From positions 1 through 60,764 of the forward strand of contig NZ_JMHT01000080.1 of the NCBI RefSeq assembly GCF_001905655.1: a DNA stretch of 60,764 nucleotides, in the 5' to 3' direction. The translations under genes were made by a program, and so were the position numbers. Under the pieces are notes generated by a model. That model was given only the letters and a program-made list of their open reading frames with translations. It ran no database searches and was not told the DNA's origin. Below, piece after piece: positions 1 to 7,643 of the stretch. The number at the start of each line of letters is the position of its first letter. Positions within the stretch are counted from its first letter, which is position 1. This stretch comes from Mycobacterium sp. ST-F2 (GTDB taxonomy: Bacteria; Actinomycetota; Actinomycetes; Mycobacteriales; Mycobacteriaceae).

Positions 1-776
1 GGGGCCGGACGCGGCGCGGCGGCCGGGGCGGGCGGAGCCACCTCGGGCAGCGGCGTGTTCAGCGGTGGCGGCGGCACGCCCTGCGCCGGCTTCGGACTGC
101 CGACCAGCAGCCAGTTGCCGGTCGGGTCCTGCACCAGGTGCGCGGTGTCGCGCGACGGGATCATGCCGAGGTTGCGGGCCGCGTCGGCAAGCGCCGGTGC
201 GGCCTGGGCCACCAGCACGTCACGCTCGAGGGCCTCTTTCTGTTGCTGCAGAGCCTGATTGATCTCCTTGGCCCGGCCCAACTCGTAGGACCGCTCGGCC
301 GCGGAGGTCGAAAGCCACAGCGTGACACCAAGACCCATACCCAGCGCGCCGATGATCAGCACGACGAACGGCACACGCGCGATCAGGTGCCGCGGGTCCA
401 GGTCCATCTCCGCGATACGGATCAGCAGCCGCTCCCGCAGTGGCGTGCGAATGACCTTGGGTGCCTTGGCCTTACGCGCCTTGGCCCGAGCCTTGGCCTG
501 GGACGCGCTCTTGGGGCGCGACGGCGCAGCAGTCGGCCGGGCGAACGGTGTGGTCTGCGGACCGGCACCGGTGGGCTTGGACCGCTGCGGCCGGACGTCG
601 CGCTTGCCACGCTTGACGCGGGTTTCGCCCTTGTTACCGGACTTGTTGTCGCGCTTGACATCCCGCTTGTTCACGGGGTCCTGCCGCACGGCGGTGCGCC
701 GGCGCGGATCCGGATCGCCGGACCGGGTTCCCCGTCGTGCGCTGCCGCCGCGTACCGGTGCTGGCCGCTTTGCCAT
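1..776 (-). CDS. FtsL-like septal membrane protein (Rv2164c family), partial
   Basis: A reading frame opens at the ATG at 776 and runs off the left edge, leaving about 258 codons visible. The first 115 residues are very rich in Lys, Arg and Pro. One membrane segment follows (about residues 135-156), then a helical heptad-like stretch (160-190), then a Pro-rich tail. The ATG shares its A with the rsmH stop (TGATG). Short bitopic proteins with an extracytoplasmic coiled coil, placed between rsmH and the septal penicillin-binding protein, are the positional equivalents of FtsL, a divisome scaffold. The mycobacterial member (Rv2164c) is annotated only as a proline-rich membrane protein, so the FtsL role is inferred from position and topology. 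The C-terminus is not seen. Confidence 0.8.
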   Translation of the reverse strand, partial: MAKRPAPVRGGSARRGTRSGDPDPRRRTAVRQDPVNKRDVKRDNKSGNKGETRVKRGKRDVRPQRSKPTGAGPQTTPFARPTAAPSRPKSASQAKARAKARKAKAPKVIRTPLRERLLIRIAEMDLDPRHLIARVPFVVLIIGALGMGLGVTLWLSTSAAERSYELGRAKEINQALQQQKEALERDVLVAQAAPALADAARNLGMIPSRDTAHLVQDPTGNWLLVGSPKPAQGVPPPPLNTPLPEVAPPAPAAAPRPA

Positions 777-1924
777 CACAGACCTCCCCTTGTGGCAACT
801 TTTTCCAGTGCGCGCAGGCGAACCGACGCGCTACGCGGATTCAATTCGAGTTCGTGTTCGTCGGCCCGCTCGGCACCCCGGGTCAGCGAGGTGAAGAGCG
901 GCTCGTAGCCGGGCAGCTCCATCGGCAGCCCCTCCGGGGTGCGCGATGCGATGGCATCGGTGAAGTACCCCTTGACAATTCGGTCTTCCAGCGACTGATA
1001 GGCCTCGACCGCGATGCGGCCGCCGGGACGCAGCGCGTTCAGCGCGGCCGGTATCGCGGCGCGCAGGCAGTCCAGCTCGCCGTTGACCTCGGTGCGCAGC
1101 GCCTGGAACGTCCGCTTGGCCGGGTGCCCCCCGGTGCGACGGGCCGGTGCCGGGATCACCGCGTACAGCAGCTCGACCAGCTCGGTCGTCGTCGTGAACG
1201 GGCGGCGGGCGCGCTCCCGGACGATGGCTCCCGCGATACGGGAGGCGAATTTCTCCTCGCCGTATTCGCGCAGCACGCGGGTCAGCGCCCGGGCGTCGTA
1301 GGTGTTGAGGATGTCCGCCGCCGTCAGCCCGGAGCTCTGGTCCATCCGCATGTCCAGCGGCGCGTCCTGGGCGTAGGCGAAACCGCGCTCGGCCTGGTCG
1401 AGCTGCATCGAGGACACCCCGAGGTCGAACAGGATGCCATCCAGTTCGCCTGGGCGGTAACCGGATTGGGCGAGTGCGTCGTCAATGCCGTCGTACGGGG
1501 TGTGCACCAGGTGCACCCGGTCACCGAACGGCGCGAGCCGCTCCCCCGCCAGCCGCAGCGCGGTCTGGTCGCGGTCCAGGCCGATGAGCGTCAGACCGGG
1601 AAAGCGGGACAGGAAGGCTTCGGAGTGGCCACCGGCACCCAATGTCGCGTCGATCATGACGGCGCCGGTACCGTCGGCGCCGCGCCGGGTGAGTGCCGGA
1701 GCCAGCAGCTCGACGCAGCGGTCCAGCAGCACCGGAATGTGCGGCCGGCGATCGGTCAACGCAACACCCCCATAAGGCTTCAGCTGGTGGATTTGTGCGG
1801 CCCCCGCAGCGAGGTCTCTGTCCGAGTTCGCGAACCTGACGTTGGGGAAGTACGCCAGGGCCGGTTCGGGCAGAGGCCACGCTGCACGGGCCTGCAGGTC
1901 AAAGGGTGCTGCCGAGCGCTTCAT
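776..1924 (-). CDS. rsmH: 16S rRNA (cytosine1402-N4)-methyltransferase RsmH/MraW
   Basis: RsmH methylates N4 of C1402 in 16S rRNA, in the cytoplasm, using S-adenosylmethionine. The protein has the family signatures in order: HIPVLLDRC, the SAM loop DATLGAGGHSE, FDLGVSSMQLD, then GGHPAKRTFQALR, and the C-terminal YQSLEDRIVK. The ATG at 1924 gives 382 residues, with an N-terminal extension (PLPEPALAYFPN) resembling that of the M. tuberculosis protein. This start lies 26 bp inside the 3' end of mraZ, so translation is probably coupled. A start a few codons downstream is possible. The gene is the second of the mraZ-led division cluster. Confidence 0.95.
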   Translation of the reverse strand: MKRSAAPFDLQARAAWPLPEPALAYFPNVRFANSDRDLAAGAAQIHQLKPYGGVALTDRRPHIPVLLDRCVELLAPALTRRGADGTGAVMIDATLGAGGHSEAFLSRFPGLTLIGLDRDQTALRLAGERLAPFGDRVHLVHTPYDGIDDALAQSGYRPGELDGILFDLGVSSMQLDQAERGFAYAQDAPLDMRMDQSSGLTAADILNTYDARALTRVLREYGEEKFASRIAGAIVRERARRPFTTTTELVELLYAVIPAPARRTGGHPAKRTFQALRTEVNGELDCLRAAIPAALNALRPGGRIAVEAYQSLEDRIVKGYFTDAIASRTPEGLPMELPGYEPLFTSLTRGAERADEHELELNPRSASVRLRALEKVATRGGL

Positions 1925-2333
1925 CGCTTGCCGCGGAGAAGTTCTCTTCGTGAGTTTCTTGGTAGGTCTGCCAGGCCGCGGCATCCCAGATTTCGAGGTA
2001 GTCCACCGCACCGATCACGACGCATTCCTTGGTCAGACTCGCGTAGCGGCGGTGGTCGGCGGACAACGTGATGCGGCCCTGAGCGTCGGGGTGCTGCTCG
2101 TCGGCGCCCGCAGCGAAAACGCGCAGGTCGGCACGAGCGGCGGGATCGTTCCGGGGGGTGCTCGCCACGCGGCGGGCGATCTCTTCCTCGAACTCGGCCC
2201 GGGGATACACGGCGAGGCTGTGATCTGGACTTTTGGCGACCATCAACCCTCCTGCCAGTGCATCACGGAACTTGGCGGGCAGCGTGAGCCGCCCCTTGTC
2301 GTCGAGCTTCGGCGTGTAGGTACCCAGGAACAT
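1899..2333 (-). CDS. mraZ: MraZ, transcriptional regulator of the division and cell wall cluster
   Basis: This encodes 144 residues starting MFLGTYTPKLDDKGRL, the typical first SpoVT-AbrB half of MraZ. The second half is marked by AQGRITLSADHRRYA. MraZ forms a ring and binds spaced GTGG-type boxes upstream of its own gene, repressing or tuning the dcw cluster. The ATG at 2333 is preceded by a good ribosome-binding site (GGGAGG). An upstream in-frame start (2411) is rejected because it would put the operator repeats inside the coding region. The gene leads mraZ-rsmH-ftsL-like on the minus strand. Confidence 0.96.
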   Translation of the reverse strand: MFLGTYTPKLDDKGRLTLPAKFRDALAGGLMVAKSPDHSLAVYPRAEFEEEIARRVASTPRNDPAARADLRVFAAGADEQHPDAQGRITLSADHRRYASLTKECVVIGAVDYLEIWDAAAWQTYQETHEENFSAASDEALGSTL

Positions 2334-2376
2334 CAGGCACCTCCCACCACTCCGGAGTCCGGTCTCTCCGACGTCC

Positions 2377-2401
2377 GCCACATTACCCCACAATCCCCCA
2401 C
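2377..2401 (-). promoter_or_regulatory. MraZ operator: three GTGG boxes at 10-bp spacing
   Basis: On the minus strand, GTGGG lies at 2401-2397, GTGGG at 2391-2387 and the variant GTGGC at 2381-2377. The repeats are exactly 10 bp apart, so all face the same side of the helix. Tandem (T/G)TGGG boxes with 10-bp periodicity ahead of mraZ are the known binding sites of MraZ. The last box ends 43 nt before the mraZ start codon. The repeats are seen directly; binding is inferred from the family. Confidence 0.85.
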
Positions 2402-2656
2402 TTCTCTCCATTCAAAGTCTAAAAATGGCCTTATCTGCCCCACCGGGCGCAGCAATCACGGGAAGTAGGTGGTGGAGCACGGCATCAAAGCGCCTGGATG
2501 CACGCGGAAACCACAGGTGAATGGCCGTGCGGAAGTGTGGTGGGGCGTTGTGGGGAACCGCGGAGCGCAGCCCCTGGAAAATCGCGGCGCACGCCGCCGC
2601 CGGCAAATTTCGCTACGGGCCCGGCGTGTCGGGCGTCACACCGCCACAGGACGGCC
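2402..2656. other. Gene-free stretch upstream of mraZ
   Basis: Between the MraZ boxes and the terminator of the next gene no convincing coding region is seen. A 64-codon minus-strand frame at 2412-2606 has no recognisable motif or ribosome-binding site. The mraZ promoter should lie here, but I cannot pick a -10/-35 pair with confidence. Confidence 0.5.
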
Positions 2657-2692
2657 CAAAAAAATCAGGGGCAGCCGAATCGGCTACCCCTG
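2657..2692 (-). terminator. Intrinsic terminator of the DUF3040 gene
   Basis: A stem with arms CAGGGGTAGCCG and CGGCTGCCCCTG (one mismatched pair, three-base loop ATT), read on the minus strand, is followed directly by A then seven T residues (positions 2664-2658). This is a textbook rho-independent terminator, unusual in mycobacteria for its clean U-tract. It lies 17 bp after the stop at 2709. Confidence 0.88.
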
Positions 2693-2708
2693 TGTCACGC
2701 GTCAGCGA

Positions 2709-3101
2709 TCACTCATCGAACCGGCGACGGAACCGGTCTTCCATGCGGTTGGTGAACGAGTTGCCGGCGCGAGCGCGCTTGGACTTGCCGGACGACGGCG
2801 TCGACTTCTCCTTGGACAGCACCCGGGGCCCAGTCACCGCGAACACCGCACCGGCAAACATCACCACGAAACCGATGACGCTCAGGATCGGGAGCTGGTT
2901 GATCCACAGGATCCGAAAGGCCACACCCAGCACCAGCAACGCCAGGCCGAGGACAAACAGCCCCGCACCTTGCAGCCGCCGCCGCGCTGACGGCGCGTGC
3001 AGCGTGCCGCCCCGGACGCTCGAAGCGAACTTCGGGTCCTCGGCGTACAGCGCACTCTCGATCTGGTCGAGCATGCGCTGCTCATGATCGGAGAGTGGCA
3101 T
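2709..3101 (-). CDS. DUF3040 small membrane protein (Rv2169c family)
   Basis: This is a 130-residue protein beginning MPLSDHEQRMLDQIE, the signature N-terminus of the actinobacterial DUF3040 family. Two adjacent hydrophobic segments follow (about residues 47-67 and 72-91) and a basic tail with SKSKRARAG. The start at 3101 is chosen because GGGAGG lies 6 nt upstream; the longer in-frame start at 3152 adds unconserved sequence. The function is unknown; the family is usually near the division cluster. It is a monocistronic gene ending in a clear terminator. Confidence 0.88.
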   Translation of the reverse strand: MPLSDHEQRMLDQIESALYAEDPKFASSVRGGTLHAPSARRRLQGAGLFVLGLALLVLGVAFRILWINQLPILSVIGFVVMFAGAVFAVTGPRVLSKEKSTPSSGKSKRARAGNSFTNRMEDRFRRRFDE

Positions 3102-3198
3102 CCGCGCCTCCCAACTCACACCGCTGCCCGCAGCGGCTCCTGACGTCTGCACCCGTGGTCACGGATCCCTAACTGTCATGATACGAGGTCACACAGAC

Positions 3199-3242
3199 AC
3201 GTACCACATACTTCAGACTCCCGAATTGTAAGACTGGTACGT
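3199..3242. repeat. Inverted repeat ahead of the GNAT gene
   Basis: ACGTACCA (3199-3206) and TGGTACGT (3235-3242) form a perfect 8-bp inverted repeat with a 28-bp spacer, in the 209-bp gap between two divergent genes. The spacer holds two AGACT direct repeats. It could be a two-site operator or a weak cruciform. Its role is unknown. Confidence 0.45.
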
Positions 3243-3310
3243 CGGCCGGGCGACAGCGCCTGTTCAGCAACCCGAAACCGACATCCCAGCTGCACCGAAA
3301 GGCACACACC

Positions 3311-3889
3311 GTGGCGACACTCCTGACCGATCTGTCGCCGGCCGACATGCAGCAGCGACTCGACGAGGCGCTGTCCGTCTACGTCGAGGCCATGCGTTAT
3401 CCGCGGGGCACCGAACGCCAGCGCGCATCGATGTGGCTGGAGCACACCCGACGCGAGGGTTGGACGGGCGTCGCGGCGTTCGACGTTCCCGACGGCGGCT
3501 CCGTCGAGTCGGCACCGATGCTCGGCATCGCCTACGGGTACCGAGGCGCCCCCGACCAGTGGTGGCACCAGCAGGTCTCGACGGGCCTGCGGCACGTCGG
3601 TACGCCCAGCGAACGCATCGAGCAATTGATGAGCGGGTATTTCGAGCTCACCGAGCTGCACATCCACCCGCGGGCACAGGGTCACGGACTCGGCGAGGCG
3701 CTGGCACGGCGGCTGCTCGCCGGCTGCCGGGAATCCCACGTCCTGCTGTCCACTCCGGAAAGCGCCGGCGAAGGCAACCGGGCCTGGCGGCTGTACCGCC
3801 GGCTGGATTTCCATGACGTCATGCGCAGCTACTTCTTCCCCGGCGATCCACGGCCGTTCGCCATCCTCGGCCGTTCGCTACCGTTGTGA
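3311..3889 (+). CDS. GNAT-family N-acetyltransferase (Rv2170 family)
   Basis: A 192-residue cytoplasmic protein with the GNAT core: LTELHIHPRAQGHGLGEALARR, where the R/Q-x-x-G-x-G/A acetyl-CoA loop is QGHGLG, then a late RLYRRLDF strand-helix typical of motif B. The GTG start at 3311 has GAAAGG 8 nt upstream. The M. tuberculosis relative Rv2170 has been reported to acetylate lysines of proteins, including isocitrate dehydrogenase, as I recall; the substrate here is not shown by the sequence. The stop overlaps an upstream alternative start of lppM, but lppM appears to have its own promoter. Confidence 0.85.
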   Translation: MATLLTDLSPADMQQRLDEALSVYVEAMRYPRGTERQRASMWLEHTRREGWTGVAAFDVPDGGSVESAPMLGIAYGYRGAPDQWWHQQVSTGLRHVGTPSERIEQLMSGYFELTELHIHPRAQGHGLGEALARRLLAGCRESHVLLSTPESAGEGNRAWRLYRRLDFHDVMRSYFFPGDPRPFAILGRSLPL

Positions 3890-3903
3890 CTGCCCCGGTC
3901 TGG

Positions 3904-3909
3904 CACGAT
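3904..3909 (+). promoter_or_regulatory. -10 element of lppM (leaderless layout)
   Basis: CACGAT lies 6 nt before the GTG at 3916, placing the expected transcription start on the start codon. It supports the shorter lppM start and lies inside the last codons of the upstream intergenic junction. Confidence 0.5.
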
Positions 3910-3915
3910 AACGGC

Positions 3916-4584
3916 GTGAACCGCCGCCGCCACCTGCGTGCCTTGCTGCTGTTTCTGATGCTGCTCCCCCTGGCGGTCGGCTGCGTCCGCGTCCACACCT
4001 CGCTCACCGTCTCGCCCGACGACCGGGTGTCCGGCCAGATCGTCGCCTCCGCCAAGGCCAAGGACGCGGACGACAAGGGCCCGCAGCTGACCAACAACCT
4101 GCCGTTCGCGCAGAAGGTGGTGGTCTCGGACTACCGCAAGGACGACTACGTCGGGTCCGAGGCCGTGTTCTCGGACCTGAGCTTCTCCGAGGTGCCCCAG
4201 CTGGCCAACCTGAGCCGCGACTCGGCCGGCGCCGACATCTCGCTGCGCCGCGCCGGTGACCTGGTGATCCTCGAAGGCCGCGTCGACCTGACCACGGTGG
4301 CCGACCCGGATTCCGACGTCACGTTGTCGGTGGCGTTCCCCGGCGACGTCACGTCGACCAACGGCGAGCGGGTCGCCAGCGACATCGTCCAGTGGAAGCT
4401 CAAGCCCGGCGTGGTGAGCACCATGAAGGCCCAGGCCCGCTACACCGACCCGAGCGCACGGTCGTTCACCACGGCCGCGATCTGGATGGCCGTCCTGGCC
4501 TTCGCGGTGGCCGGCGTCATCGGCGGCCTCGCCTACTGGAGCCGGGACCGCTCCCCGAAGTTCGCCGCAGTGTCCGACGAGTGA
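3916..4584 (+). CDS. lppM: Lipoprotein LppM
   Basis: A 222-residue exported lipoprotein. The N-terminus is NRRRHLRALLLFLM followed by the lipobox PLAVGC, with Cys as the lipidated residue. A soluble beta-rich domain follows, then a C-terminal membrane anchor (about residues 185-207, AIWMAVLAFAVAGVIGG) and a short charged tail, giving an envelope protein tethered at both ends. LppM of M. tuberculosis (Rv2171) has been linked to phagosome maturation arrest and phosphoinositide binding. The start at GTG 3916 is preferred to the GTG at 3886 because it gives a standard signal peptide and sits 6 nt after a -10 hexamer. Confidence 0.9.
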   Translation: MNRRRHLRALLLFLMLLPLAVGCVRVHTSLTVSPDDRVSGQIVASAKAKDADDKGPQLTNNLPFAQKVVVSDYRKDDYVGSEAVFSDLSFSEVPQLANLSRDSAGADISLRRAGDLVILEGRVDLTTVADPDSDVTLSVAFPGDVTSTNGERVASDIVQWKLKPGVVSTMKAQARYTDPSARSFTTAAIWMAVLAFAVAGVIGGLAYWSRDRSPKFAAVSDE

Positions 4585-4639
4585 CCCGTCACCCTCTAAT
4601 CTGGATGCACAATTCCGGGGTCAGGAGAGGGGACGCGCG

Positions 4640-5734
4640 CTGAGCGTCGATGCCGCAGGTCCGTCGGCTGGCGAGCTGGCGAATGCCATCACAGATCAAC
4701 TGCGCGACTATCTCGCCGAGCGCCGGCGGGACAGCGCCTACATCGGCGACGCCTATGCCGATGTGACGGGGGCACTCGAAGAATTCGTGTTGCGCGGCGG
4801 CAAGCGGGTCCGTCCGGCGTTCGCCTATTGGGGCTGGCGCGCGGTGGCACCCGACCCCGGCCACCCGGCCGACCCGGCCGTGCTGCGCCTGTTCGCCGCG
4901 CTGGAACTGCTGCAGGCCTGTGCCCTGGTCCACGACGACGTCATCGACTGTTCAGCGACCCGGCGCGGCCTGCCGACAGTGCACCGGCTGTTCGCCGAGC
5001 GGCACCGCCGGCAGGGCTGGCGGGGCTCGTCCGAGCAGTTCGGACTGTCCGCGGCCATCCTGCTCGGCGACCTGGCGCTGTCCTGGGCCGACGACGTCGT
5101 CTCGAACGCCGACCTGCCGGTGGACGCCCGGCGGCGCGTCAACGAGGAGTGGGCCCACATCCGCACCGAGGTGCTCGGCGGGCAGTACCTCGACATCGTC
5201 GCCGAATCCAGCGGCGCCGACACCGTCGCGTCGGCCATGAACGTGAACCTGTACAAGACCGCGTCGTACACCGTCACCCGGCCGTTGCAGCTGGGCGCCG
5301 CGGCCGCCGCCGACCGGCCCGACGTGCAGAAGATCTTCCACGCCGTCGGCACCGATCTCGGCATCGCGTTCCAGTTGCGTGACGACGTCCTCGGGGTGTT
5401 CGGTGATCCGGCGGTCACCGGCAAGCCCTCGGGTGACGACCTGCGCTCCGGCAAGCGCACCGTGCTGCTGGCCGAGGCCGTCGAACTGGCCGAGAACTCC
5501 GACCCGACGGCGGCGGCTCTGCTGCGCGGCTCCATCGGCACCGACCTGACCGACGGTCAGGTCGCCGAACTCTGCGGCGTCATCGAGTCCGTGGGCGCGT
5601 TGGCCGCCGTCGAACAGCGCATCGCGCTGCTCACCCAGCGCGGACTGGACGCGCTCGCCGCGGCCCCCATCGACGAAGGGGCCAAGAGCGGACTCACCGA
5701 ACTCGCCCGCCGGGCGTCGAACCGGTCCGCATGA
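4640..5734 (+). CDS. idsA2: Isoprenyl diphosphate synthase IdsA2, apparent CTG start
   Basis: This is a trans-prenyl diphosphate synthase (geranylgeranyl-PP synthase type) that condenses isopentenyl-PP with allylic diphosphates. It has RGGKRVRP (IPP binding), the first Asp-rich motif in LVHDDVIDCSATRRG, and the second in FQLRDDVLGVFGD, with GKPSGDDLRSGKRT after it. The conserved N-terminal helix (AITDQLRDYLAERRR) lies upstream of the first GTG in frame (4763). The only suitable start is CTG at 4640, with AGGAGAGG about 10 nt upstream. This gives 364 residues. A TAATCT hexamer at 4597-4602 may be its -10. The 3' end overlaps mptA by ATGA. Confidence 0.88.
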   Translation: MSVDAAGPSAGELANAITDQLRDYLAERRRDSAYIGDAYADVTGALEEFVLRGGKRVRPAFAYWGWRAVAPDPGHPADPAVLRLFAALELLQACALVHDDVIDCSATRRGLPTVHRLFAERHRRQGWRGSSEQFGLSAAILLGDLALSWADDVVSNADLPVDARRRVNEEWAHIRTEVLGGQYLDIVAESSGADTVASAMNVNLYKTASYTVTRPLQLGAAAAADRPDVQKIFHAVGTDLGIAFQLRDDVLGVFGDPAVTGKPSGDDLRSGKRTVLLAEAVELAENSDPTAAALLRGSIGTDLTDGQVAELCGVIESVGALAAVEQRIALLTQRGLDALAAAPIDEGAKSGLTELARRASNRSA

Positions 5735-7221
5735 GCGGGTACACCCGGCTCACCGCCTTCGGACGCTCCGACGAGGGCCGTCCCGCACTACTGGGGTTCA
5801 CCGGCGCCATTCTGATCGCCCTCGGTGGGCTGGGCGCCGGGAGCACCCGGCAGCACGATCCCCTGCTGGAGTCGATGCACCTGTCGTGGTTCCGGTTCGG
5901 CCACGGGCTGGTGCTGTCGTCGATTCTGCTGTGGACCGGCGTGGCCCTGATGCTGATCGCCTGGCTCGCGCTGGGCCGACGCGTCGTGGACCGCTCCGCG
6001 ACCGAGTACACGATGATCGCGACGACCGGTTTCTGGCTCGCGCCGCTGCTGCTGAGCGTGCCGGTGTTCAGCCGCGACACCTACTCCTACCTGGCCCAGG
6101 GCGCGCTGCTGCGCGACGGGCTGGACCCCTATCTCGTCGGGCCGGTCGACAACCCGAACTCGTTGCTGGACAACGTGAGTCCGATCTGGACCACCACCAC
6201 CGCGCCCTACGGACCGGCGTTCATCCTGGTGGCCAAGTTCGTGACCATGATCGTCGGCGACCACGTGGTGCAGGGCACCATGCTGTTGCGGTTGTGCATG
6301 CTGCCCGGCCTGGTCATGCTGATCTGGGCGGCGCCCCGCGTCGCCCGCCACGTCGGCGCCAACAGCGCTGCCGCCCTGTGGATCTGCGTCCTCAACCCGC
6401 TGGTGATCATCCATCTCATGGGCGGCGTCCACAACGAGATGCTGATGGTGGGGCTGATGATGGCCGCCATCGCGCTCACCTTCGAACGGCATCCCATCGC
6501 CGGCGTCAGCCTGATCGCCCTCGCAGTCGCGGTGAAAGCCACCGCGGGACTGGCACTTCCGTTCATGGTGTGGGTCTGGATGCGCCAGTTGCGCGAACGA
6601 CACCCGTGGGGTCAGGTCCGCGCCTGGCTGGTGGCCACCGCGGCCTCGGGAGCGATCTTCACGGTGGTGTTCGCCGTGGTGACGGTCGCAGCGGGCGTCG
6701 GCCTCGGCTGGCTGACGGCACTGGCGGGTTCGGTGAAGATCGTCAACTGGCTGACCATCCCGACGGCCGTGGCCAACCTGATCCACGCCATCGGCGGGCT
6801 CGTCACCACCGTCAGCTTCTACGCGGTGCTGGACGTCACCCGGATCATCGGCATCGCGATCATCGCGATCTCACTTCCGTTGCTGTGGTGGCGGTTCCGC
6901 CACACCGACCGCGAAGCACTGGTCGGCATCGCGCTGGTGATGGCCGTCGTCGTCCTGTTCGTGCCCGCCGCCCTGCCCTGGTACTACACCTGGCCGCTGG
7001 CGATCGTCTCCGCGCTGGCGCAGAGCCGGCCGGCCATCGCCGCGATCGCCGGGTTCTCGACCTGGATCATGGTGATCTTCAAACCCGACGGATCACACGG
7101 CATGTACTCCTGGCTGCACGTGATCCTGGCAACGGGATGCGCTGTGGCAGCGTGGTATTCGCTGGCGCACGCACCCGAGCCGGCCGCCCCGGAACCGGCA
7201 CCCGAAGCTAGTACGCCATAG
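5731..7221 (+). CDS. mptA: Alpha-(1->6)-mannopyranosyltransferase MptA
   Basis: A 496-residue polytopic membrane protein of the GT-C fold that extends the alpha-1,6-mannan backbone of lipomannan and lipoarabinomannan on the periplasmic face, using polyprenyl-phosphomannose. The acidic first-loop motif is seen in VFSRDTYSYLAQG, followed by DPYLVGP, with about 12 hydrophobic segments and a final Pro/Ala-rich tail. The ATG overlaps the idsA2 stop (ATGA), so the polyprenyl synthase and a polyprenyl-sugar-dependent transferase are translationally coupled, as in M. tuberculosis Rv2173-Rv2174. The 3' end overlaps Rv2175c, read from the other strand, by 14 bp. Confidence 0.92.
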   Translation: MSGYTRLTAFGRSDEGRPALLGFTGAILIALGGLGAGSTRQHDPLLESMHLSWFRFGHGLVLSSILLWTGVALMLIAWLALGRRVVDRSATEYTMIATTGFWLAPLLLSVPVFSRDTYSYLAQGALLRDGLDPYLVGPVDNPNSLLDNVSPIWTTTTAPYGPAFILVAKFVTMIVGDHVVQGTMLLRLCMLPGLVMLIWAAPRVARHVGANSAAALWICVLNPLVIIHLMGGVHNEMLMVGLMMAAIALTFERHPIAGVSLIALAVAVKATAGLALPFMVWVWMRQLRERHPWGQVRAWLVATAASGAIFTVVFAVVTVAAGVGLGWLTALAGSVKIVNWLTIPTAVANLIHAIGGLVTTVSFYAVLDVTRIIGIAIIAISLPLLWWRFRHTDREALVGIALVMAVVVLFVPAALPWYYTWPLAIVSALAQSRPAIAAIAGFSTWIMVIFKPDGSHGMYSWLHVILATGCAVAAWYSLAHAPEPAAPEPAPEASTP

Positions 7222-7612
7222 CCTGAGCGCGGCGCAGCACTTCCCTGGCCTGGTGCGAATGCAGCGCGTCGACCGGGCGTGCGTTGACGGTGCGCTCGGT
7301 GCTGCCGTCACGGGTCAGCGTCAGCGACTCGTCGGCCGTGAACAGCCAACGCACGATGTCGGTTTCGTGGTAGCCGCCGTCGCGCAACACGACCAGCAGG
7401 CCCGGCAGCTGCTTGATCACATGCCCCTTGGCGTCGAAGAAGATCTTCGGCACCACGATGGCGCCGTTCCGGCGCACCCCGAGCAGGTGCCCGTCCCGCA
7501 ACTGCTGATGCACCTTGGTCACCGGAATACCCAGCATGGATGCCACTGCGGGAAGGTCGTAAACCGCTTCATCGGGATCGATAACGTCCTCGGCGGCCGG
7601 AATGCTGCTCAC
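7208..7612 (-). CDS. Rv2175c-type winged-helix DNA-binding protein, PknL partner
   Basis: A 134-residue protein starting SSIPAAEDVIDPDEAVYDLP and ending with REVLRRAQAMAY, matching the mycobacterial Rv2175c family. The N-terminal part (AVASMLGIPVTKVHQQLRDGHL) is a helix-turn-helix/excisionase-like DNA-binding unit. The M. tuberculosis protein is a DNA-binding substrate of the kinase encoded next door, PknL, phosphorylated on an N-terminal Thr. I do not see a matching Thr in this shortened N-terminus with this start, so control may differ. The GTG at 7612 is supported by TAGAAT 7 nt upstream. Confidence 0.88.
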   Translation of the reverse strand: MSSIPAAEDVIDPDEAVYDLPAVASMLGIPVTKVHQQLRDGHLLGVRRNGAIVVPKIFFDAKGHVIKQLPGLLVVLRDGGYHETDIVRWLFTADESLTLTRDGSTERTVNARPVDALHSHQAREVLRRAQAMAY

Positions 7613-7619
7613 GCAGGAG

Positions 7620-7625
7620 ATTCTA
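7620..7625 (-). promoter_or_regulatory. -10 element of the Rv2175c homologue
   Basis: TAGAAT on the minus strand ends 7 nt before the GTG at 7612, so the transcript is expected to be leaderless. It lies within 12 bp of the divergent pknL -10. Confidence 0.6.
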
Positions 7626-7631
7626 GGGCCG

Positions 7632-7637
7632 TACGAT
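7632..7637 (+). promoter_or_regulatory. -10 element of pknL
   Basis: TACGAT ends 6 nt before the GTG at 7644. The two divergent start codons are only 31 bp apart, so each promoter's -35 region falls inside the other gene. Confidence 0.6.
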
Positions 7638-7643
7638 TGCCGG

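Noticed and set aside
2412..2606. A 64-codon minus-strand frame upstream of mraZ
   Set aside because: No ribosome-binding site, no motif, and it ends at the MraZ operator; most likely non-coding.
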